Source: Bacteroidales bacterium | GTDB taxonomy: Bacteria; Bacteroidota; Bacteroidia; Bacteroidales; F082 | Assembly: GCA_028704385.1 (NCBI GenBank) | Contig: JAQVLA010000008.1 | Coordinates: 44,685 to 108,684 of the forward strand | Reading direction: 5' to 3' | Length of the DNA stretch: 64,000 nt | Shown: positions 7,564-16,612 of the stretch, piece by piece | How the letters are laid out: each line of letters opens with the position of its first letter | How positions within the stretch are numbered: position 1 is the first letter of the stretch | Program-made: the position numbers and the translations under genes | The notes under the pieces: generated by a model | Databases searched by the model: none | What the model saw: only the letters and a program-made list of their open reading frames with translations | Told to the model about the DNA's origin: nothing

Positions 7564-8577
7564 TTATTGCTCATTGTAGATTGTATGCGTTACTATTCTT
7601 CCTACAATTCGAAGTGTTTCTTTATCTATGGCATCAAGATTATCGGCGACAGTGTGCCAGTGTTCAAAAAAAGTGCCATTACTACTGGAGGGATCAAGGT
7701 GTATGATATTTATTGTAGGGATTCCTGCAATCTCATTCATAGGCACATGATCATCGTTTATAGGCGACCCCGGTTTATTAACAAATAGATTGCCATAACC
7801 TAATTCATAAGCTTTTAGCCAAACCCTGTCAAGTACCCAGGAAGCATACTGTTGCGAAAAATACTCTCTCGGAAAAACCGGATCAGCACCTCCCACCATA
7901 TCAAGTAATATCCCAAAGTTTGCCCTGTAGGAAGGTGTGTGTGGATGCCTGCTCCAGTGTTGAGATCCCAATGCCCAGCTTTCTTCTGAATAACGATTGC
8001 GATCGCTGGTTGGTGGGCCGTAATCTTCCAAATCGAAAAAAACGATATCAATTCCAAGTTGTTCAGATATTGGAAATGTTTTCAATAACCTGGCTATTTC
8101 GAGCAACACAGCCGTACCGCTCGCGCCATCATTTGCTCCGTCGATCGGACTATGATGGTTTCCGGGATCAGCATCATAATCCGCATAAGGCCTGCTGTCC
8201 CAATGTGAGGCTAAAACAATTCTCTTTCTGGCTTTTGGATTAAATACACCAATGATATTCACTCCGTCAAAAGCCCGCTGATCATAAATACGTGTTCTAA
8301 AATGCTGAAGATAAAGTGTATCGGCATACTCACTCATCTTTTCACCCAGCCAGGAGGCGCAAGCCTGATGTGCTTCAGATTGCGGAACACGGGGCCCAAA
8401 AGCCAGCTGTTTGGCTACGAAATGAAAAGCTGAATCGGCATTGAACTCAGGCACGCTCACCGCCACATTTTTAGTATTCGGGTTTGATTTGTTTCGTTTT
8501 TCGGAGTGTGAACCGGGATCACATGCATTTAAGATAAACAGTATCTGGATAATAAAAGTAAATTGTAATGCTTTCAC
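7564..8577 (-). CDS. M28-family glutaminyl-peptide cyclotransferase-like lipoprotein
   Basis: A 337-residue lipoprotein (lipobox LNAC, Cys 19) with an M28/glutaminyl-cyclase fold. Metal and active-site segments are intact: ASHWDSR, DGANDGASGTA, FFDLEDYG, a DMVGGADPVF segment, NDDHVP and a C-terminal HWHTVADNLD. The overall arrangement, including the short loop after DLEDYG and the HWHT-x-x-D end, is closer to animal-type glutaminyl cyclases (as in Porphyromonas) than to aminopeptidases. The enzyme would convert N-terminal Gln of exported proteins to pyroglutamate on the periplasmic side. This fits the many proteins in this window whose predicted mature N-terminus is Gln. An aminopeptidase activity cannot be excluded. 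Confidence 0.75.
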   Translation of the reverse strand: MKALQFTFIIQILFILNACDPGSHSEKRNKSNPNTKNVAVSVPEFNADSAFHFVAKQLAFGPRVPQSEAHQACASWLGEKMSEYADTLYLQHFRTRIYDQRAFDGVNIIGVFNPKARKRIVLASHWDSRPYADYDADPGNHHSPIDGANDGASGTAVLLEIARLLKTFPISEQLGIDIVFFDLEDYGPPTSDRNRYSEESWALGSQHWSRHPHTPSYRANFGILLDMVGGADPVFPREYFSQQYASWVLDRVWLKAYELGYGNLFVNKPGSPINDDHVPMNEIAGIPTINIIHLDPSSSNGTFFEHWHTVADNLDAIDKETLRIVGRIVTHTIYNEQ

Positions 8578-8634
8578 TAAAGTTTGGGTATAATAATAAG
8601 ACAGCGAATTTACTGTAAATAAGTAAAAATGATG

Positions 8635-9252
8635 TTAAAACAGTGAAAAGCTTTGACCAAACTTGTTTGAAAATACGTTTTCGTTCCAAGGTCTTCGGCT
8701 TCTATCGGCATATTCAAGCTTCTTCAGGTTTGGATGAAGTACTTCCGGATTACCAATATAGCCAACTGCTACCACTGAAATCACTTTGAAGTGATCAGGA
8801 ATTTCAAACACTTTTCCAGCCTGCTGCGTATCGAATCCTGACATCTGATGTGCATACAAGCCATCGGCATGTGCCTGAAATGATAAGTGTGCAACGGCTT
8901 GTCCGAGATCGTAGGCGTAAGTAGGATTTAATTTACCCGGATTTTTGGTGCTCAGGGTATTGGCCAAGTTCAATATCAACACCGGAGCAGTCTTTGTCCA
9001 TAACTGGTTGAATTCAATAAAGGTGTCATACATTTTCCTGTAGGTATCATCGCCCTTTATCCCAATGATAAAACGCCAGGGTTGTTCGTTTGATGCAGAA
9101 GGTGACCACCTGGCCGCATCTAAAAAACGATAGATTTTCTCTGGTTCTACTGATCTATCGCTAAATGCACGCGGACTCCACCTTTCCAGTAAAACCGGAT
9201 GAAGTCCAAATTTTGTTTCTGCAGTTTTGTTTTGATGTGTCATGTTATTCAT
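8635..9252 (-). CDS. nitroreductase family protein
   Basis: A 205-residue cytoplasmic flavoprotein of the nitroreductase superfamily. FMN-binding motifs are near the N-terminus (ERWSPRAFSDRSV, then RWSPSASNEQPWRFI) and a conserved C-terminal RRPW lies in the segment ADRSRRPWNENVF. No signal peptide. It has no operon partner: the terminator of the gld operon lies upstream and the M28 gene downstream. The substrate is unknown; members reduce nitro compounds, quinones or enones with NAD(P)H. The start could be the Met at 9252 or the one three codons later. Confidence 0.85.
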   Translation of the reverse strand: MNNMTHQNKTAETKFGLHPVLLERWSPRAFSDRSVEPEKIYRFLDAARWSPSASNEQPWRFIIGIKGDDTYRKMYDTFIEFNQLWTKTAPVLILNLANTLSTKNPGKLNPTYAYDLGQAVAHLSFQAHADGLYAHQMSGFDTQQAGKVFEIPDHFKVISVVAVGYIGNPEVLHPNLKKLEYADRSRRPWNENVFSNKFGQSFSLF

Positions 9253-9302
9253 TTGGTTTTCTTTTTAACATTTTGTCGGGTGAGATTGTTTCGGAATTTA
9301 AC

Positions 9303-9334
9303 AAAAAAAACCCGCTATCATTTCTGATGCGGGT
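9303..9334 (-). terminator. terminator of the gldKLMN operon
   Basis: Stem ACCCGC / GCGGGT (9310-9315 and 9329-9334) extended by ATCA/TGAT, four-base loop. On the minus strand it is followed by a run of eight T. It lies 24 bases past the gldN stop. Confidence 0.85.
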
Positions 9335-9357
9335 CCATGTTCCATAAACATCAAAAA

Positions 9358-10212
9358 TTAGTACTCCCAAAGATTCTGTTCAAAATTCAAAATCTCCGTT
9401 TTCACACGTTCTGATTCCAGCAAGGCATCAATACCCAATGCATAAGAACCGATGGTACGATCGTACACGTTTTCTTCCTTGTAAACATAGCTATCGAACA
9501 TACGTTTCCAAAACACCTCATCATAAGTTCGGCGTTCGGCTGAGTTCTGACGGTTAAATATTTCCGATTTGGCTAGCACATCACGAGCCTGCTCATAGGA
9601 AATCCAAAACAAAGGTTGTGTAAACTCCTGCCCATCCCTTTCGACCATCAGTACCGGACACAAAGCAATGATACGAACCATCAATTGTGATCTTTGTTTG
9701 TCGAAATACCAATCTTCTTTTACACGCAGACGCATCACACGGGATGGATCAAATCTTGAAACGATTACAGTATCATACTCATCATAAGGTGGATAGCTGC
9801 GACGAAGTGTTTGTCTGGAACTATCAGTCTCGCGTTCGATCAACTGATTATAAGTTAAGGGCACCAGAAACTCATCAGTAGGGTTATTTTGTGCATCATA
9901 AGCCGAAAATTTATTCTCACGCATTCCGTCTAAAACAACGGTAATAAAATTTCGCCAGTTATTATGAGGGATTACGGGATAATAAAACGCCTGATTTAAT
10001 TTTTGCCGAAAATCAATTTCGCGCCACACGCGTTTCTTCCACATCACATCAGCCTTCCGGATGGTAGGAAATGGAATGGGATCAATATCAACCGTACCAT
10101 CATCTGCAAAAATCCCATCTACCGGTCTCTCGTCCAGAATTTGTGCAATAGTTTCTTGCGATACGAAACTGATACCGATAAGGATCGTCAATAAAAACAA
10201 TATTTTTCTCAT
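9358..10212 (-). CDS. gldN: type IX secretion ring protein GldN/PorN
   Basis: A 284-residue exported protein (signal peptide to about residue 24, cleavage before QILDERPVDG). The body matches the GldN/PorN family: a segment that includes RKADVMWKKRVWREIDFRQK near residues 55-75 and PLFWISYEQARDVL in the second half. In the type IX system PorN binds the lipoprotein PorK (GldK) to build the large periplasmic ring under the outer membrane and also contacts PorM. It is last in the porP-gldK-gldL-gldM-gldN order, 15 bases after gldM, followed by a strong terminator. Length is typical for the family. Confidence 0.93.
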   Translation of the reverse strand: MRKILFLLTILIGISFVSQETIAQILDERPVDGIFADDGTVDIDPIPFPTIRKADVMWKKRVWREIDFRQKLNQAFYYPVIPHNNWRNFITVVLDGMRENKFSAYDAQNNPTDEFLVPLTYNQLIERETDSSRQTLRRSYPPYDEYDTVIVSRFDPSRVMRLRVKEDWYFDKQRSQLMVRIIALCPVLMVERDGQEFTQPLFWISYEQARDVLAKSEIFNRQNSAERRTYDEVFWKRMFDSYVYKEENVYDRTIGSYALGIDALLESERVKTEILNFEQNLWEY

Positions 10213-10227
10213 GATCTTTCAGGTTAA

Positions 10228-11889
10228 TTATTGTATTTCTAAACTGATAGGGTTCAGGGTTACCATACGACCTGTAGGACTCTTGGCCTGAATGTTCATA
10301 AAAAACAGTTTTTGTCCACGCCGTGAATTACGAATGGTATTTAAAACCGCATCATTAAATCTGTTACTCCGGATTGTTCCGGTAGATTGTAAATCGCCAC
10401 CCAGAATTGTTTCCAATTCATAAGAAACGATTTCGTAATAGTAATCCTCAAAGTCGAAGTCAACCAGTTCAGGGATAATAGCATTGGCTGCCAACAAACG
10501 GTCGCGGTCAATTTTCCCGTCCGAAATACCCGCAATGGTTGCATTAGGTTTTGGAACACGTTTTATGCGAAAATCATACGATCCAAGTACAATGCTTTTC
10601 CCGTCGATTGAGGTAGAAGCAGTTATTGTTGTCAATTTTTCATCAATAGGTACTTCTACGTCCCAGTTTCCGTCAGGTCTTTTGGAAAGTTTGCCCTTCG
10701 TAATAGATGGCGTTAAAAGATCGCTTGCAATGCCAGGTGATGAAATAGAGATCGGATTTTTAAGCTCGGCATAAAGCACATTCATTTTAAGCGGAGAAAC
10801 AGTAAGTGCCGGAGGGGCAACAATATAATCACCACTAAACTCATAATGGGTAAGTTCTTGTGTGCGGGGATCCAGCATTTCAATTACTCCTGCATAACTT
10901 TGCGGCCCAACAGCATTACCTGGAAACTCAAGTTTTACCGTACCATTTACACTATTAAAGGTTTGTGCCCTGGCAATATTGGCATCAGTAATTTTATCGG
11001 CACCGCGAAGAACCTTTACCTGCGATTGTGTTTTCGAATCATAGGCAGCAACAAGAATCTCAGCTTCATAAGGCTGTCCCTGAAGGATATAGGTAGATTT
11101 AGGAATCACCCTCGCTGCTACATTATCAAATTTAAAATCTTTTTCGGTGATATTGGCATAAAGTGTATTAACAGCATCAAATTCAGCTGTTTGAACTTCG
11201 GCAATGATCTTGTTAAGCAAGGTGATGTCTGCGGCCAGAATGGTGTGGTAAAAGTTATAATATTCCCAATCCTGTGGTGTGCCACTTGCATCTTTGAACT
11301 TACCAGCGGTTACCAAGCCAATGCGGTCTTCATACTGCGATCCGATAATATTCAATATATAGGCCCTATACTCATTCATCTTTTTTGCGAGTTCATAGGC
11401 TTTCCCGTTTTTATTCTGACCGATCAGATAATTCGTTGGTTCGTCATACTTATCCCGTGAGGGTACGCTATTGAGGTTCAGCATAAATTGATCGCGCATT
11501 TGGCCAGGTCTGAACTGATCTGGCACTGATTGCTTTTCATAGTAAGTATTCAGTGCTTCTTCGCGCGGCATCCGTTCTGAACGCGCAACAAGTTCAATTT
11601 TTATGTCCTCAATGTATTCAATTAGTTCATAGGATTTTTGTCTTACATCCCCGGCTTTTACCCAATATTCTTCTACTTTAACCGGCTCAAGATTATATTG
11701 CGTTTCGAACTTGGCATACTGTCCGGCGATCTTGGTAGCAAAGCTTTGGTTGGTGATTTCCATACTGTCGTTAACAACCAGAAATGCATCCAGAATATCC
11801 TTTGCAACATTAAGTGCCAGCATTGCAGTAAGAACCAGGTACATCATCCCAATCATCTTCTGCCTCGGCGTTTCTTTATATCCAGCCAT
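10228..11889 (-). CDS. gldM: type IX secretion motor rod GldM/PorM
   Basis: A 553-residue protein with a single N-terminal transmembrane helix (MIGMMYLVLTAMLALNVAKD) preceded by the conserved PRQK segment, then a long periplasmic part. The four periplasmic domains of GldM are consistent with the length: a helical domain to about residue 230, then Ig-like beta domains ending NPISLEIQ. GldM dimers cross the inner membrane inside the GldL pentamer and transmit proton-driven rotation to the outer ring. The gene lies 52 bases after gldL and 15 before gldN. Confidence 0.94.
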   Translation of the reverse strand: MAGYKETPRQKMIGMMYLVLTAMLALNVAKDILDAFLVVNDSMEITNQSFATKIAGQYAKFETQYNLEPVKVEEYWVKAGDVRQKSYELIEYIEDIKIELVARSERMPREEALNTYYEKQSVPDQFRPGQMRDQFMLNLNSVPSRDKYDEPTNYLIGQNKNGKAYELAKKMNEYRAYILNIIGSQYEDRIGLVTAGKFKDASGTPQDWEYYNFYHTILAADITLLNKIIAEVQTAEFDAVNTLYANITEKDFKFDNVAARVIPKSTYILQGQPYEAEILVAAYDSKTQSQVKVLRGADKITDANIARAQTFNSVNGTVKLEFPGNAVGPQSYAGVIEMLDPRTQELTHYEFSGDYIVAPPALTVSPLKMNVLYAELKNPISISSPGIASDLLTPSITKGKLSKRPDGNWDVEVPIDEKLTTITASTSIDGKSIVLGSYDFRIKRVPKPNATIAGISDGKIDRDRLLAANAIIPELVDFDFEDYYYEIVSYELETILGGDLQSTGTIRSNRFNDAVLNTIRNSRRGQKLFFMNIQAKSPTGRMVTLNPISLEIQ

Positions 11890-11941
11890 CTTCTATATTC
11901 TTGTTTTGAAAGATACTTTTGATCTCATTCTCAATTTCAAC

Positions 11942-12967
11942 TTAAGCCTTAACATTCATGGCAGAGAGCATATTACCATATACTTTATTCAGGGCACTCA
12001 TCCGGTTAGAAAGCTCGGTGAGTTGCTGATTGAATTGTGCGGTATTTTCGGCTGATTGGTTAACCTTATCAAGGTATTGAGCCATGGTTTGATATAACTT
12101 GTCGCTGGTTTCAGCCGCTTTTGACGAGCCTTGAAGTTGTAATTCATAAACAGAATTCAAGGCAGACAAATTCTTTGCGATCTGCTGTAATTGCTTGTTA
12201 TATCCTTCGCCATCGATGGTTCCAAAATCCAGTGCTTCAACTGATTTTTGAATCAGAGTTGCTGACTTGGAATAAGAATCGGCAAGTTGTCTGGCCGATG
12301 AGGAAGCTTCTTTAACTGTTCCGGCAAATTCTTCGGTGCTTCTCATCTCAGATTTGATGATATCAGCCGCCTGTACATAAGCCGTACTCAATTTGCCTGC
12401 ATTGTCAGAAGCCGATTTCATGTTTTCGATATAGTCAACAGTGGCTTGAGCATCCTGACTAAGAACTTCGGAGGCTTTCTTGTAATTACCGGAAAGCTCG
12501 GAAGCCGATTTGGTAGCAAGTTTGATATTGTCAACATATTCATTTGTGGCAACGGCCGCATTTGAAATATCAGACATCTTTGATGCATTCTCACTTAATT
12601 TTTCAAAACCTTTGCTCAGCCTTTCCAGGGTGGAAGTTTCAATATTAGCTTCCTTAAACATATCGTCCAGCTTTTGAGTGGCAGTTTTTTTGGATTCCAG
12701 CTCAGTTTCAACGGGCGACTCGTGGTACATACCAGCTAATTGCGGATATACCAAACTCCAGTCGGGTTCAACATGTGGAGGTTCGAAAGCAGAAAAGAAG
12801 AAGATAATGGCCTCAGTAGCCATACCAATAATCAACATCTCATTTGCACCGGTGTAGTGATTGATCTTAAACAGAGCACCCAAAATTACCAAAGCAGCAC
12901 CTATACCATAAAGTTTGGACATGAAGTTTTTGTACCCTTTACTTCTTAACATTTTGCTAAATCCCAT
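11942..12967 (-). CDS. gldL: type IX secretion motor stator GldL/PorL
   Basis: A 341-residue protein with two transmembrane helices (about 20-36 and 42-60). The intramembrane residues K34, H37 and E52 fit the conserved polar cluster of GldL; E52 is at the place of the proton-carrying glutamate. After residue 75 the protein is a long, almost gap-free coiled coil (repeats with SAS, ELSGNYKKASEVLSQDA) to the C-terminus. This tail is longer than that of Flavobacterium johnsoniae GldL and close to Porphyromonas PorL. It forms the inner-membrane pentamer around GldM. Confidence 0.94.
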   Translation of the reverse strand: MGFSKMLRSKGYKNFMSKLYGIGAALVILGALFKINHYTGANEMLIIGMATEAIIFFFSAFEPPHVEPDWSLVYPQLAGMYHESPVETELESKKTATQKLDDMFKEANIETSTLERLSKGFEKLSENASKMSDISNAAVATNEYVDNIKLATKSASELSGNYKKASEVLSQDAQATVDYIENMKSASDNAGKLSTAYVQAADIIKSEMRSTEEFAGTVKEASSSARQLADSYSKSATLIQKSVEALDFGTIDGEGYNKQLQQIAKNLSALNSVYELQLQGSSKAAETSDKLYQTMAQYLDKVNQSAENTAQFNQQLTELSNRMSALNKVYGNMLSAMNVKA

Positions 12968-13016
12968 AATAGATATTGATTAAATTATTGTATTCTGTTA
13001 ATTATTAACTTTATTA

Positions 13017-14387
13017 TTAATTATAAACTCTTGATGCCTTGTTTGGGTTATCTCCTTTATTACGGCCTAAAAATGGTTGAATAGTTCTGAAGCCGATATA
13101 GCTCTTGGCTGTATCCTGATATTCATAAGCTCTGGTTGTAACCTGAAGGTAATAAGCAATATCCTTCCATGATCCACCTCTGATAACTTTGCGCTTCATC
13201 ACCGGAGGATCGTTTTCCTTAGCATTATAGGTATAGTTTGGATTCATATCCCAGGTAAAGTTGTAGGAAGACGGGTCAAAGGCACTATTCGTCCATTCGG
13301 CCACGTTACCGGCCATATCATAAAGACCCCAGTCATTCGGCGGGAAATGACCAACAATCACAGTACGCAAACCGCCATCTGCGATGTAGTTTCCACGTAA
13401 TGGCTTAAAGTTAGCCAAAAAACATCCCTTGTCGTTGCGTGTGTATGGGCCACCCCATGGATATGGATTCAGGTGATTACCTCCACGAGCTGCCCATTCC
13501 CATTCTGCTTCTGTAGGTAGCCTAAACTCAGCCAGCGAAACTTCTCCTTTTTTTGCACGCAGATAGCTGTTCAATTTCTCAGTACGCCAAACACAAAATG
13601 CTTTTGCCTGACTCCAGTTAACCCCAACTACCGGATAATGGTCGTAGGCAGGGTGCCAAAAATATTTTTCGGTAAGCGGATCGTTAAACGAATAGGTATA
13701 ATCATGAATCCAGGCCAGTGTATCAGGATAAACATTGATCATCTCTTTACGAACATAGATAGATCTGTTCTCCAAACCTTTAGGTCTGTTGGCCAAACCG
13801 GCATTCCTGAAATCAGCTCCTTCAATAAATTCCTTCTTCGCAGCTGCTTGCAGATCAACCCAATAGTATTCATAGAATAATTTACGGGTATCAATTTCTT
13901 TTCTTCTGAAGTATCTTTCAAAATCAGGTAAATACATTTCTTCCAAAACATCCCTAACGTCCTGATCTTCGCTATTCCATTCAATATCCTCTTTCCAGTT
14001 GAGGAAAGGCGGATCATAGATTTCACCTGTTTTTTTGTTTTCAGTTATCAGATAATCATCCGGTCTGACTTCGCCCAACAAGGTGCGTGCTATCGAGTCG
14101 CGAACCCAATACACAAACTCACGGTATTCGTTGTTGGTGATCTCAGTTTCATCCATAAAGAACCCTGAAACAGAAATCGTTTTTGGTTGATGAAGCTGTC
14201 CGTAAGTTAAATCTTCACCACCCACTCCCATGGTGTAACTCCCTTGGGGGATAAAGACCATTCCGTAAGGATCGGGTTGATAAAAAGGTTTCGACTTTTT
14301 TCGGGCACCAACAAGTTCGCCCTGATTGGAGTTGCTGCAGCTGGCAAACAAGAGCAAGGCAGAAGCAAAAAGCAGTATGTTCTTCAT
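13017..14387 (-). CDS. gldK: type IX secretion lipoprotein GldK/PorK
   Basis: A 456-residue lipoprotein from the Met at 14387. This start gives a clean signal peptide with lipobox FASC (Cys 17). A longer frame reaching 14495 is open, but the -7 promoter element at 14484-14491 lies inside it. The mature protein is a formylglycine-generating-enzyme/sulfatase-modifying-factor fold: GMVFIPQGSYTMG near the start, FFMDETEITNNEYREFVYW, VVGVNWSQAKAFCVWR, FRLPTEAEWEWAARGG, YDMAGNVAEW and VIRGGSW near the end. GldK keeps the fold as a structural ring subunit with PorN. First gene of the ring/motor block after porP. Confidence 0.95.
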   Translation of the reverse strand: MKNILLFASALLLFASCSNSNQGELVGARKKSKPFYQPDPYGMVFIPQGSYTMGVGGEDLTYGQLHQPKTISVSGFFMDETEITNNEYREFVYWVRDSIARTLLGEVRPDDYLITENKKTGEIYDPPFLNWKEDIEWNSEDQDVRDVLEEMYLPDFERYFRRKEIDTRKLFYEYYWVDLQAAAKKEFIEGADFRNAGLANRPKGLENRSIYVRKEMINVYPDTLAWIHDYTYSFNDPLTEKYFWHPAYDHYPVVGVNWSQAKAFCVWRTEKLNSYLRAKKGEVSLAEFRLPTEAEWEWAARGGNHLNPYPWGGPYTRNDKGCFLANFKPLRGNYIADGGLRTVIVGHFPPNDWGLYDMAGNVAEWTNSAFDPSSYNFTWDMNPNYTYNAKENDPPVMKRKVIRGGSWKDIAYYLQVTTRAYEYQDTAKSYIGFRTIQPFLGRNKGDNPNKASRVYN

Positions 14388-14483
14388 CTTTTTATGCTGA
14401 ATTATTCTAAATTTCCTACAAGTCATGTTGTAGTTTGTTTTATTCTTATAAAATTTGAGTTCCCTTTTCTTCCTTTTAGCGGC

Positions 14484-14491
14484 CAAAAATA
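14484..14491 (-). promoter_or_regulatory. -7 promoter element upstream of gldK
   Basis: Minus-strand TATTTTTG matches TANNTTTG, about 100 bases before the gldK start. It implies that gldKLMN can be transcribed independently of the porP gene upstream, and it fixes the gldK start downstream of 14484. No clear -33 element. Confidence 0.5.
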
Positions 14492-14531
14492 ACAAATAAG
14501 ATTAAAGTCTCTTATTTTTTTTCAAATCTTC

Positions 14532-15497
14532 TTACAGATACCTTGTATTTCTATACACTCTTGCAGACCGATCGGGTTGTAACTTAAAACAATACCCAAT
14601 ACTGATCTCATGCGATCCAGGCACCACCGATAAGCCTAAAGTGTTGATATCATAGGCATAACCTATTCGGATATCCTTGATATAAACACCTGCCATCAAA
14701 CCGATGGATTCCTGAAGCCTATAGTTAACGCCACCCCAGAACTTATTATTGTATAGCACTTTTGCCGTAAGATCAATTTGTGTTTTAACGCCATTATTTT
14801 GCACGCTTATTGCCGGATGAAGTTCGTAGGCCGGCTTACCCGGAATTGGGAATTCATATCCCGCAACAAGATAAAATGTCCGGTCGCCAACAAAGCTGGC
14901 TCCGCTTTCTGCATTACTTCCGAGTGCTTTCCCTTTGGTTTCCAGTAAACTGGTGGCCGATATCCCGATGTAGTATAAGTCATCAACCTGCCAAAATAAG
15001 CCCAGATTTACATCAAAAAGCATATCGGTCTGTTCGCCGCTGGCTAATACAGGGTCACCTTCACTTTGGGGATTAAACTTGCCAAAATCCATTGAGCGAT
15101 TCAGCAGATTTATGGCTGTTCCTATTCCTAACCTGCCTCCACCAAGGTTGGCATGATAACTATACCCCAGATTAACCCCGGTGTTACTTTCAAAACCCAG
15201 TTTATCCTGAATAATTGCCAAACCAACACCGCCACGCAGCCAGCGAACCGGCATATCTGCCGTTATCAGTAAGTCTTCCGGAGCAACATTCGCTCCATCA
15301 TTATCCTTAAATCCAGCCCATTGTTGCCTTATAATGCCGTTCAAACAAATTCCTTCACCCATTCCCGCAAAACCGGGATTGTTGAAGGCATAGGTATTTG
15401 TGTGATAGGTAAATACCGGAGCTTGCTGGGATAACCCAACAGTTGTGCTGATAAAAAAAATGAGAATAAAGATTAAGTACTTATTAATCAATTGCAT
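14532..15497 (-). CDS. porP: PorP/SprF-family type IX outer-membrane protein
   Basis: A 321-residue outer-membrane protein with a signal peptide (to about residue 23, cleavage near GLSQQAP) and a 14-strand-like barrel pattern. It has the family start (FTYHTNTYAFNNPGFAGM then RQQWAGFKD) and the family end with ISIGYCFKL. PorP binds the PorK/PorN ring and links it to the outer membrane or cell surface. The position directly before gldK is the classical arrangement. The upstream region toward yitT holds two inverted repeats that may regulate it. Confidence 0.9.
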   Translation of the reverse strand: MQLINKYLIFILIFFISTTVGLSQQAPVFTYHTNTYAFNNPGFAGMGEGICLNGIIRQQWAGFKDNDGANVAPEDLLITADMPVRWLRGGVGLAIIQDKLGFESNTGVNLGYSYHANLGGGRLGIGTAINLLNRSMDFGKFNPQSEGDPVLASGEQTDMLFDVNLGLFWQVDDLYYIGISATSLLETKGKALGSNAESGASFVGDRTFYLVAGYEFPIPGKPAYELHPAISVQNNGVKTQIDLTAKVLYNNKFWGGVNYRLQESIGLMAGVYIKDIRIGYAYDINTLGLSVVPGSHEISIGYCFKLQPDRSARVYRNTRYL

Positions 15498-15556
15498 TAG
15501 TTATTTTCGGCAATTTTTTTTGTGCGGGCTAAAGTAATAAATTTATCTCAAACTGC

Positions 15557-15609
15557 TGAAGTATGCTGATTACTTCACAAATAGTTTGGTAAAAAACACA
15601 TTTTTACCA
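15557..15609. repeat. two inverted repeats between porP and yitT
   Basis: Repeat 1: TGAAGTA / TACTTCA (15557-15563 and 15571-15577, 7-base gap). Repeat 2: TGGTAAAAA / TTTTTACCA (15587-15595 and 15601-15609, 5-base gap). Both are perfect and lie in the divergent promoter region. They could be operators; the second could also form a short hairpin. Confidence 0.55.
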
Positions 15610-15655
15610 GCTTTATTGTGCAAAAAAACAATTTATGACCAATTTGTAGTTTTAT

Positions 15656-15686
15656 ATTGTCAAAACATTATAAGGTAGTAATTTTG
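15656..15686 (+). promoter_or_regulatory. promoter of the yitT pair
   Basis: -33 element ATTG (15656-15659), 19-base spacer, -7 element TAATTTTG (15679-15686), 29 bases before the first yitT start. Confidence 0.65.
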
Positions 15687-15715
15687 CCGTAATCTTAATC
15701 TTAATCCTTGCTGAC

Positions 15716-16609
15716 ATGGCATTTATACAAAAAGACAAGCTTTTTTCCAAACGATGGATAATCAATCATTTGCTAATCCTCATAGGTTCGTTTATTCTGG
15801 CTTCCGGATTTGTGTTGTTTATCACCCCTTATAAAATTGTACCTGGAGGTGTTTATGGTATCGCCATTGTATTACATTATATTTTAGGTACACCCGTAGG
15901 GCTTACGGCCCTTTCTATGGATATTCCGCTTACGCTGATAGGAATCCGTATTTTGGGACCCAGATTTGGTTACAAAACAGTTATCGGATTTTTACTGACT
16001 GCCTTTTTTGTAGATGGAATCACCTACTTATATGGCGAAGATCCTTTGGTAGCCAACGAACCCCTGCTTAGCTCCATTTTCGGCGGTGTTTTTCTGGGTA
16101 CAGGACTGGGTCTGATTTTCAAATCGAAAGCTACCTCAGGAGGCACCGATATTGTCGCTATGATTATCAGTAAATACACCAGCCTTCCGGTTGGTCAGTT
16201 GCTCATTTGGGTCGATTCTGCTATTGTCCTTATCGGCTTACTGGTATTTCAGGACTGGAAAATTCCGTTGTATTCCCTCATTGTCATTTACATAACAGGA
16301 AAAGTGATTGATACTATATTACAAGGTGTTGACTATGATAAAACCTTGTTTATCATCAGTGATAAATATGAAGAAATCCGAAGTAAGATCATTGACGATC
16401 TTAATCGCGGTGGCACCTATCTCAAAGGTAAGGGCATGTATAATGGCAACGAGAAAACAATCATTTTTACAGTAGTAAACCGGCGTGAAATGGCTATGCT
16501 TCAGGAATATATCCATCAGATTGATCCCAAAGCCTTCGTTACAGTTATCAATGCAAATGAAATACTGGGAGAAGGTTTCAAGTCATTACGCGACAAGCTG
16601 GAATCATAG
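15716..16609 (+). CDS. YitT/DUF2179-family membrane protein, copy 1
   Basis: A 297-residue inner-membrane protein of the YitT family: five to six transmembrane helices in residues 15-200, with conserved loops FITPYKIVPGGVYGIAIVLH, GPRFGYKT and FKSKATSGGTDI. A C-terminal cytosolic DUF2179 domain (about 215-290) includes RGGTYLKGKGMYNGNEKTI and the end GEGFKSLRDKLE. The function of the family is unsettled; the C-terminal domain resembles small-ligand-binding folds. It forms a two-gene unit with a close paralogue three bases downstream and has its own promoter. Confidence 0.85.
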   Translation: MAFIQKDKLFSKRWIINHLLILIGSFILASGFVLFITPYKIVPGGVYGIAIVLHYILGTPVGLTALSMDIPLTLIGIRILGPRFGYKTVIGFLLTAFFVDGITYLYGEDPLVANEPLLSSIFGGVFLGTGLGLIFKSKATSGGTDIVAMIISKYTSLPVGQLLIWVDSAIVLIGLLVFQDWKIPLYSLIVIYITGKVIDTILQGVDYDKTLFIISDKYEEIRSKIIDDLNRGGTYLKGKGMYNGNEKTIIFTVVNRREMAMLQEYIHQIDPKAFVTVINANEILGEGFKSLRDKLES

Positions 16610-16612
16610 GAA

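Noticed and set aside
10846..11460. 204-codon plus-strand frame antisense to gldM
   Set aside because: It lies wholly inside the well-supported gldM gene and has no upstream promoter; typical chance frame in AT-rich coding DNA.
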